Of a stretch of 35,191 bases of DNA, positions 29,537-35,191 are shown piece by piece. The stretch's first letter is position 1. Every line of letters begins with the position of its first letter. The stretch comes from Oscillospiraceae bacterium (GTDB taxonomy: Bacteria > Bacillota > Clostridia > Oscillospirales > Oscillospiraceae), in NCBI GenBank assembly GCA_017465025.1, contig JAFTXM010000080.1, positions 1 to 35,191 of the forward strand, written 5' to 3'. Position numbers and translations under genes: made by a program. Below the pieces are notes generated by a model. The model had not been told where the DNA came from and searched no databases. It saw only the letters and a program-made list of their open reading frames with translations.

Positions 29537-31078
29537 TTACTTGGCGTAGTCCACAGCCTTGGTCTCGCGGAGAAGGTGGACCTTGATCTGACCGGGGTAG
29601 GTCAGCTCTTCCTCTATCTTCTTGGCGATGTCGCGGGCCAGAAGGATCATCTGATCCTCGCTGACATCCTCGGGCTTGACCATTATGCGGATCTCGCGGC
29701 CCGCCTGGATGGCGTAGGAGCTGGCAATGCCGGGGAAGCTCTTGGAGACTTCCTCAAGCTTTTCAAGGCGCTTGACATAGTTTTCGATGTTCTCGCGTCT
29801 TGCGCCGGGGCGGGAGGCGGAGATGGCATCGGCAGCCTGCACGATGCAGGCCACGACGCTCTGAGGCTCCACATCGTTGTGGTGGGCTTCGATGGCGTGG
29901 ATAACGGCTTCGGACTCCCTGTACTTGCGGGCAATGTCCACACCGATGGTCACGTGGCTGCCCTCGACCTCATGGTCGATAGCCTTGCCCAGGTCGTGCA
30001 GCAGACCTGCGCGCTTGGCGGTGTTGATATCTACACCCAGCTCGCTGGCGAGCAGCCCTGCGATGTGGGAAACTTCGATGGAGTGGTTGAGTACGTTCTG
30101 GCCGTAGCTGGTGCGGTACTTCATACGGCCCAGCAGCTTTATTATCTCGGGGTTGAGGCCGTGGATATTGGTCTCGAACACGGCTCTTTCGCCCTCGGCC
30201 TTGATGGTGGCATTGACCTCTCTCTGGGCCTTGGCAACCATTTCCTCAATGCGGGCGGGGTGGATGCGGCCGTCCTGAATGAGCTTTTCCAGTGCAAGGC
30301 GGGCAATCTCGCGGCGCACAGGGTCAAAGCTGGACACGGTAATAGCCTCGGGAGTATCGTCAATGATAAGGTCACAGCCGGTGAGAGTTTCTATGCTGCG
30401 GATATTGCGGCCTTCGCGGCCGATTATGCGGCCTTTCATCTCGTCGTTGGGTAGGGGTACGACGGAGACGGTGATCTCGCTGGCGTGGTCTGCCGCGCAG
30501 CGCTGGATGGCGGTGGCGATTATCTCGCGGGCGCGCTCGTCAGCCTCATCCTTATACTGGTTCTCGATTTCCTTGACCTTCATGGCCATCTCGTGGGTCA
30601 CATCGTCGCGGATGGTGGCGATGAGGTAGGCCTTGGCCTCCTCAACGGAGAAGCCGGATATCTTCTCCAGCATTTCAAGCTGACTCTTCTTTACAAGAGC
30701 GATTTCCTTCTGCTGGGCATCGACCGCGGCGATCTTGTTGCTGAGGGTGTCGTTCTTCTTCTCAACCGCGTCTATCTTGCGGTCAAGATTTTCTTCCTTC
30801 TGCTGCAGGCGGCGTTCCTGCTTCTGAAGCTCCGCACGGCGGGTCTTTTCTTCGCGCTCGTACTCTGAGCGGCTTTTGTGTATTTCTTCCTTTGCCTCCA
30901 CGAGAGCTTCTCTCTTCTTGCTCTCGGCACTCTTTATTGATTCATTGATTATACGCTTGGCTTCTTCCTCCGCGCTGGCGATCTCGCGCTCGCCTATCTT
31001 CTTGCGGTAGGTAATGCCAAGAATAAAGCTGACGGCAGCGGCCGCCGCTATAATAACGATCCACAAAGGCGTTGACAT
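29537..31078 (-). CDS. rny: Ribonuclease Y
   Basis: A 513-residue membrane-anchored endoribonuclease that starts mRNA decay in Firmicutes. The order is an N-terminal membrane helix ([19 protein letters not shown]), a long charged coiled coil to about residue 190, a KH RNA-binding domain ([16 protein letters not shown]) and an HD metal-dependent nuclease domain ([17 protein letters not shown]). The length is normal and all motifs are intact. The start is ATG 31078 with GGAGGTG upstream; a longer frame would place the ribosome site inside the gene. A consensus promoter and a structured leader of about 150 bases precede it. It is monocistronic. Confidence 0.97.
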   Translation of the reverse strand: MSTPLWIVIIAAAAAVSFILGITYRKKIGEREIASAEEEAKRIINESIKSAESKKREALVEAKEEIHKSRSEYEREEKTRRAELQKQERRLQQKEENLDRKIDAVEKKNDTLSNKIAAVDAQQKEIALVKKSQLEMLEKISGFSVEEAKAYLIATIRDDVTHEMAMKVKEIENQYKDEADERAREIIATAIQRCAADHASEITVSVVPLPNDEMKGRIIGREGRNIRSIETLTGCDLIIDDTPEAITVSSFDPVRREIARLALEKLIQDGRIHPARIEEMVAKAQREVNATIKAEGERAVFETNIHGLNPEIIKLLGRMKYRTSYGQNVLNHSIEVSHIAGLLASELGVDINTAKRAGLLHDLGKAIDHEVEGSHVTIGVDIARKYRESEAVIHAIEAHHNDVEPQSVVACIVQAADAISASRPGARRENIENYVKRLEKLEEVSKSFPGIASSYAIQAGREIRIMVKPEDVSEDQMILLARDIAKKIEEELTYPGQIKVHLLRETKAVDYAK

Positions 31079-31267
31079 AGTAAGTAAACACACCTCCATT
31101 CTTTAAGAATTTTTGGGTGGTTTAGTACCGGGATTAAATTGATCTAAGACAAGACAGGCCATAAAACGCACCTGTCGTAATTGAAAACTAATATTTTCAG
31201 GGAGCCTCCCCAAGGCCCCGCAAAATATTACCCGAAGTATTTTACCGCGTTGACGGTGTTATGTCAA
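31079..31267 (-). promoter_or_regulatory. Promoter and structured 5' leader of rny
   Basis: On the minus strand: -35 TTGACA (31267-31262), 17-bp spacer, -10 TAAAAT (31244-31239). The predicted leader of about 150 bases can fold: AATATTTT with AAAATATT (31229-31190) enclosing a GC-rich inner stem, and GACAGG with CCTGTC (near 31150-31177). The role is unknown; autoregulation by RNase Y is possible (inference). Confidence 0.7.
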
Positions 31268-31300
31268 GTAATCTGCTTGAAATATTTGAAATTCTTATAT

Positions 31301-31327
31301 AAAAAGAGCACGCTCGCGGCGTGCTCT
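31301..31327 (-). terminator. Terminator of the minus-strand acyltransferase gene
   Basis: A 9-bp stem (AGAGCACGC with GCGTGCTCT, loop TCGCG in plus orientation), followed by TTTT in the minus direction. Confidence 0.88.
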
Positions 31328-31349
31328 GGCTGATGTAAAATTTTTCTTC

Positions 31350-32444
31350 TCAACGCACGGACAAAAAGGGAATACGTCGGCTGAGACGGCGATAAAGATA
31401 CACGGAAACAAAGGTTGCAATAAGCGCAAAGAAAAGGAATGACCACTGCTGCAAAGCAAATGGGATTGGGAGGATTGTTGCGAAAGGGGAAGCATATTTT
31501 ATCACGGCAAAGTGAATAAGGAATATCTCCACACTGTAGTCTGCCACCAGATTGGAAAGCCGGCAGTCAAGCACCTGTGAGATAGCTCCCTGCCTCAGCG
31601 CAAAGGAGAAAACCAGAAGGCTGTTCGCAGGAACAAAGAGGAGATTATAGGATATGCCCGTGGGCAAAAGTGTGCTACGGAACAGAGCCTGAGAGATAAC
31701 TACCAACACAATCGACAAAAACTCAATCGCAGTCGCCCCTGTCCGGCTGATTTTTTCCACAGGGGTAAGCGTAAATATGTAGCCAAGCAGGCCGCCTATC
31801 GCAAAATCGCCCAGCCGATATATTGGGAAAATATAGCTGAACCAGTGCTGGAACGAACCGGACGCTCCCCGTTCCATACCCGTTATCCGGCAGTACAGCT
31901 CCGTGGCTAAAAACTGCGTCACTACCATTAAAATGGCAATTACAAGAATCGACTTCAGAGCGCTTTTTATGCCGTTGTGTGCTTTGATCCACCTGAGAAT
32001 ATAAGGGAACGCGAAATATAGGAGGACGCACGTTGAAAGATACCACCCCACGCCGTTGTGAGCAAAGGCCCATTCTGTGCTCATCAGCCAGGATTGGATA
32101 AGAAGGAAGTCAAAAAGGAACTGTTTTGCAAAAAGCACAAGCTCGTCTCTTGGGGGATTTTCCGGTGCAAGGAGGAAAATCCGGACGATAAGAATAACAA
32201 GGGTGATAGCATAAAGAGGATAAAGTTTTTTTATCTTGTTAAAAGAATATTTTGCGCAACCCTTAATATCCCTTGGGAAACTGTCCACCCTATCAAGTCC
32301 GTTATAAACGAGAAGAAATCCCGAAAGGATGACAAAAACGGACACTGCCCAAGCACCGAGGAGAGATATATAGCAATGAAAGGTGAATACTCCCATGCAA
32401 GCGGCAGCTCTAACAAAATTTAATCCCGTCAGTTTTTTTCGCAT
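31350..32444 (-). CDS. Acyltransferase 3 family membrane protein, second copy
   Basis: A 364-residue polytopic protein of the acyltransferase 3 family. The N-terminus LTGLNFVRAAACMGVFTFHCY supplies the conserved early Arg and His, and FNKIKKLYPLYAITLVI corresponds to the family's second signature. About ten membrane helices are evident. The gene looks more AT-rich than its neighbours, a mild sign of separate origin. The start is ATG 32444 with GGGAGG. It has its own promoter and terminator and no operon partners. The acceptor substrate, presumably a surface sugar, is unknown. It is only distantly similar to the protein at 3620-4669. Confidence 0.82.
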   Translation of the reverse strand: MRKKLTGLNFVRAAACMGVFTFHCYISLLGAWAVSVFVILSGFLLVYNGLDRVDSFPRDIKGCAKYSFNKIKKLYPLYAITLVILIVRIFLLAPENPPRDELVLFAKQFLFDFLLIQSWLMSTEWAFAHNGVGWYLSTCVLLYFAFPYILRWIKAHNGIKSALKSILVIAILMVVTQFLATELYCRITGMERGASGSFQHWFSYIFPIYRLGDFAIGGLLGYIFTLTPVEKISRTGATAIEFLSIVLVVISQALFRSTLLPTGISYNLLFVPANSLLVFSFALRQGAISQVLDCRLSNLVADYSVEIFLIHFAVIKYASPFATILPIPFALQQWSFLFFALIATFVSVYLYRRLSRRIPFLSVR

Positions 32445-32488
32445 CAGAATCCTCCCACCTTTTGTTTGTAACAAAAAAACTTGGAGTA

Positions 32489-32517
32489 ATTATATCCTAC
32501 TTTCCCCATACACACAA
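32489..32517 (-). promoter_or_regulatory. Promoter of the minus-strand acyltransferase gene
   Basis: On the minus strand: -35 TTGTGT (32517-32512), 17-bp spacer, -10 TATAAT (32494-32489). Confidence 0.65.
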
Positions 32518-32552
32518 GCGTTTTTTCTGTGCATTCAAATTTAGCCTATCCC

Positions 32553-32581
32553 TTGAATTTATGTGCGGCTTCTAATATAAT
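32553..32581 (+). promoter_or_regulatory. Promoter of the pyrophosphatase-dapF operon
   Basis: -35 TTGAAT (32553-32558), 17-bp spacer, -10 TATAAT (32576-32581), about 30 bases before the start codon. Confidence 0.78.
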
Positions 32582-32610
32582 TACAGTGAATTGGTAAGGA
32601 GGTATATTTT

Positions 32611-34227
32611 ATGAGCGAAATATTTGTCACAGGACACAGAAATCCTGATACCGATTCCATTGTGGCCTCCATGGCCTACGCCGCCCTGAGAAACGCCCTT
32701 GGCGACAGGGACTATAAAGCCGTGCGCATAGGTTCGGTAAATGACGAGACCTTGCATATACTTGAATACTTTGGTTTTGACGCACCTATGTACGTGCATA
32801 ATATGCGCACTCAGGTGAAGGATCTGGACTATGACAGGCCCCCTGAGCTGGAGCATAAGGTATCGGTGGATCTGGCCTGGCGCACCATGCGCGACAGTGC
32901 GATCGCCACCATGCCCATCGTCAACGAGGACGGCACACTCTACGGCATGATATCCTCCGGGGACCTTGCCTCCTACGATATGCAGACCATCTACGAAAGC
33001 CGTGTTGAAAAGCTGCCCATCTTCAACCTTATCAGCGCCCTTGAGGGCAGGCTTGTAAACGAGTACGGCAATCAGGTCAACTGCGTTTCCGGCAATGTGG
33101 TCATTGCCCTGCCCAAATCCTTTGAGGATATGGACATGGTCAGCGCCGAGTCTATCCTCGTATGCGGCGATCAGCCGGAGATGATAGATAGGGCCATTGA
33201 AAAGGGCGTAAGCTGCCTTATCCTCTGCCAGACGGAGATACCCCAGAAGCTGGTGGACTGCACTGCCTCCACCTGCATTATCTCCACACCTCTGGATGCC
33301 CGTCAGGCGGCGCGGCTCATCTATCAGGCCATACCCATTGAGCGCATCTGCGATTGCAGCAAGAGTGTCGAGTGCTTCCACCTGACCGACTATCTGGATG
33401 ATGTGAAGGAGGTCATGGCCAAAAGCCGTTACCGCTGCTATCCCGTGCTGGATGAGCACGAGCGTGTGGTGGGTACGCTTTCACGTTTCCATTTGCTCAA
33501 TCCCAGACGCAAGAGAGTGGTGCTGGTGGACCATAACGAGGCCGCCCAGTCCGTGACAGGGCTGGATCAGGCGGAGATCATGGAGATAATCGACCATCAC
33601 AGACTGGCAGATATCCAGACCCGCCAGCCCATTTCCGTGAGAAACGAGCCTGTGGGCAGCACCAACACCATTATCACTGCCATGTATCAGGAGCATGGAG
33701 TCATGCCCTCGCCCAAGATGGCGGGCCTGATGGCTGCCGCCATACTCTCCGACACTGTAATGTTCAAGTCCCCAACCTGCACCAAAAAGGATATCGCCAT
33801 GGCAGAGCGGCTTGCCCGCATGGCAAAGCTCTCCCTTGAGGAACTGGGCAAGGAGCTTTTCTCCATCTCCGGTGCCGAGGGCAAGAGCGTGGAGGAGCTT
33901 TTCAAAACCGACTACAAGGAGTTCCACATTGCCGAGCAGAACATGGGCGTAAGCCAGATAACCTGCGTGGATGCGGAGGTTCTGCTGCAGCGCAAGGGCG
34001 AGTTTATCCGCATGATGGAAGACCTCAAAGCCAGAAAAGAGTTCGACATGGTGCTCCTCATGCTCACGGACGTACTTCTGGAAGGCACGCACCTTCTCTT
34101 TGTGGGCAGCAGCGACGTTATCCGTCAGGCCTTTTCCAAGGAGCCGGGAGAAAATTACATATTCCTGCCCGGCGTAATGAGCCGCAAAAAGCAGATAATC
34201 CCCATGCTGACCGCTCTCTGGGGCTGA
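32611..34227 (+). CDS. ppaC: Manganese-dependent family II inorganic pyrophosphatase with CBS/DRTGG insert
   Basis: This enzyme hydrolyses pyrophosphate. The 538 residues form the long CBS-pyrophosphatase version. The N-terminal metal site is GHRNPDTDS (His9, Asp13, Asp15). A first CBS motif follows near residue 75, then a DRTGG-like domain and a second CBS motif (YRCYPVLDEHERVVGTLSR). The DHH catalytic core resumes with VDHNE and DHH at 328-330. The C-terminal DHHA2 domain ends with the SRKKQ pyrophosphate-binding motif. CBS parts normally bind adenine nucleotides and adjust activity. A strong AAGGAGG precedes the ATG. It is followed 19 bases later by dapF. Confidence 0.94.
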   Translation: MSEIFVTGHRNPDTDSIVASMAYAALRNALGDRDYKAVRIGSVNDETLHILEYFGFDAPMYVHNMRTQVKDLDYDRPPELEHKVSVDLAWRTMRDSAIATMPIVNEDGTLYGMISSGDLASYDMQTIYESRVEKLPIFNLISALEGRLVNEYGNQVNCVSGNVVIALPKSFEDMDMVSAESILVCGDQPEMIDRAIEKGVSCLILCQTEIPQKLVDCTASTCIISTPLDARQAARLIYQAIPIERICDCSKSVECFHLTDYLDDVKEVMAKSRYRCYPVLDEHERVVGTLSRFHLLNPRRKRVVLVDHNEAAQSVTGLDQAEIMEIIDHHRLADIQTRQPISVRNEPVGSTNTIITAMYQEHGVMPSPKMAGLMAAAILSDTVMFKSPTCTKKDIAMAERLARMAKLSLEELGKELFSISGAEGKSVEELFKTDYKEFHIAEQNMGVSQITCVDAEVLLQRKGEFIRMMEDLKARKEFDMVLLMLTDVLLEGTHLLFVGSSDVIRQAFSKEPGENYIFLPGVMSRKKQIIPMLTALWG

Positions 34228-34246
34228 TTTTACCGGAGGCTACAGT

Positions 34247-35077
34247 ATGCGTTTTACAAAAATGCACGGCGCGGGCAACGATTTTATCATCATCGACAAT
34301 ATGGACGGCACTATTTTGCCGGAGGACATGGGCGCGCTTGCAAAAAAGCTCTGCGCTTTCCACACCGGCATAGGCGCCGACGGCATGATGATAGTAAGAC
34401 CCGCCCGAAAAGACGGCGACTTTGCCATGAGCTTTTTCAACAGCGACGGCAGCGAGGGCGAAATGTGCGGCAACGGAGCACGGTGCATAGCCCGCTACGG
34501 CTTTGACAAGGGCCTTGCCGGGGAAAATATGAGCATTGAGACCATATCCGGCACAGTGCTGGGCAGGCGAATAAGCGAAAAGCTCTACAGCGTCCGCCTC
34601 AATGACCCCTCGGTCATAAAGACCGGGCTGCGCCTGTGTGTGGACGGTCGGGAATACGGGTGCTGCTATGTGGAGCTGGGCGTTCCGGGGCTGCCCCACG
34701 CGGTTGTACCTATGCAAAGCTTTGATACCATGGACCGCTCCGGACTTTTTGAGCTGGGCAAGGCCCTGAGAAGCCATGCCGCCTTTCCCAAGGGCGCAAA
34801 CGTGAGCTTTGTAAAGCAGCTTGAGGGAAATAAATTGAAAGCCGTCACCTTTGAGCGGGGGGTGGAGGATTTCACCCTCGCCTGCGGCACAGGCTGCGCC
34901 TCCATCGCATCTGCACGGACTTTGAGCGGCGATGTAAACGGGGCTGAGCCGGTACACATCTCCAGGCCCGGCGGGGAGCTTTCCGTAAGGCTTGAGCATG
35001 AAAACGGCAATATCCGTGACATCTGGCTGACCGGCCCTGCCGCCCTCGTCTTTGAGGGTGAATACATAGACACCTGA
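34247..35077 (+). CDS. dapF: Diaminopimelate epimerase
   Basis: This enzyme converts LL- to meso-diaminopimelate for lysine and peptidoglycan synthesis. The 276-residue length is normal. The two catalytic cysteines are both present: Cys74 in MCGNGAR and Cys213 in ACGTGCAS. The N-terminal KMHGAGNDFIIID is the family signature. CCGGAGG precedes the ATG. It is the second gene of an operon with the pyrophosphatase and ends at a strong terminator. Its presence indicates a diaminopimelate-type cell wall or lysine synthesis. Confidence 0.96.
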   Translation: MRFTKMHGAGNDFIIIDNMDGTILPEDMGALAKKLCAFHTGIGADGMMIVRPARKDGDFAMSFFNSDGSEGEMCGNGARCIARYGFDKGLAGENMSIETISGTVLGRRISEKLYSVRLNDPSVIKTGLRLCVDGREYGCCYVELGVPGLPHAVVPMQSFDTMDRSGLFELGKALRSHAAFPKGANVSFVKQLEGNKLKAVTFERGVEDFTLACGTGCASIASARTLSGDVNGAEPVHISRPGGELSVRLEHENGNIRDIWLTGPAALVFEGEYIDT

Positions 35078-35081
35078 ACAT

Positions 35082-35113
35082 AAAAAGACCGATGCTTTCG
35101 CATCGGTCTTTTT
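35082..35113. terminator. Bidirectional terminator after dapF
   Basis: A 14-bp stem (AAAAAGACCGATGC with GCATCGGTCTTTTT, loop TTTC). It also lies just after the stop of the convergent gene at the window end. Confidence 0.93.
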
Positions 35114-35126
35114 CGTTGCAGCATAT

Positions 35127-35191
35127 TTACTTTGCCAGCTCGCCGGCGGTGCGGGCTGCGAGGGCTGCGTTGTTGAGCACCAGCTTTATGT
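35127..35191 (-). CDS. 3' end of an unidentified gene
   Basis: The last 20 codons of a minus-strand gene are visible, ending KLVLNNAALAARTAGELAK and TAA. The Ala-rich helix is typical coding sequence of this genome and is followed by the shared terminator, but it is too short to identify. Confidence 0.5.
   Translation of the reverse strand, partial: IKLVLNNAALAARTAGELAK

Overview
The window is a gene-dense, moderately high-GC chromosomal stretch from an anaerobic, spore-forming member of the Clostridia. An Oscillospirales-type organism is my best inference. Supporting evidence: an oxygen-independent class III ribonucleotide reductase, the spore maturation pair spmA/spmB, a YaaH/SleL-like spore hydrolase relative, an AbrB-family regulator with a C-terminal zinc knuckle, a 2[4Fe-4S] ferredoxin, RNase Y, a DRTGG/CBS-type family II pyrophosphatase, dapF, a T-box leader and a cobalamin riboswitch. 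I see no phage, insertion sequence, CRISPR array, rRNA or complete tRNA.

Layout. 1-4.7 kb: a structured leader with a tRNA T-arm look-alike precedes nrdD, which carries a fused C-terminal redoxin. A thioredoxin-reductase-like flavoprotein and a membrane acyltransferase follow. 4.7-7.7 kb: nucleoside salvage, with udk-tdk diverging from deoD from back-to-back promoters, then a Cof-type HAD phosphatase. 7.8-9.7 kb: two lipoproteins, one DUF4349. 9.8-12.8 kb: oligoendopeptidase F diverging from the LysM/GH18-like spore protein. 12.8-16.4 kb: a three-gene envelope operon (NTF2-like membrane protein, phosphodiester-glycosidase-like protein, degenerate Lgt-like protein). 16.4-17.7 kb: cobalamin riboswitch, DUF4430 protein and ECF S component, a likely corrinoid uptake unit. 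17.7-20 kb: a ClpC-like unfoldase without its middle domain. 20-22.8 kb: ferredoxin, TrmN6-like methyltransferase, AbrB-like regulator, spmAB. 22.8-26.9 kb: a LysR regulator diverging from a T-box-controlled ABC transporter operon of the TrpXYZ type. 26.9-29.2 kb: DtxR-like repressor, stand-alone E2-like acyltransferase fold, Cys-rich zinc-ribbon lipoprotein. 29.2-32.5 kb: a broken reading frame, rny with a long leader, a second and more AT-rich membrane acyltransferase. 32.6-35.2 kb: pyrophosphatase-dapF, then the tail of an unidentified gene.

How the genes work together. NrdD, its fused redoxin and the adjacent flavoprotein may form one electron path for deoxynucleotide synthesis, next to thymidine/uridine kinases and purine nucleoside phosphorylase. 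Nutrient uptake is under RNA control twice: cobalamin, and an amino acid that is probably phenylalanine. Most transcription units are bounded by good intrinsic terminators and start at near-consensus housekeeping promoters with 16-18 bp spacers.

The most unusual signals are: a perfectly symmetric divergent promoter whose two units share one palindromic -35 hexamer (23728-23785); the folded nrdD leader with a T-arm-like hairpin, whose sequence recurs in three other intergenic or gene-end places; the ClpC lacking the M-domain; and several proteins that keep a family fold but lack a key residue (Lgt-like, E2-like, GH18-like). No entirely new multi-gene system is evident; the nrdD leader is the best candidate for something undescribed.
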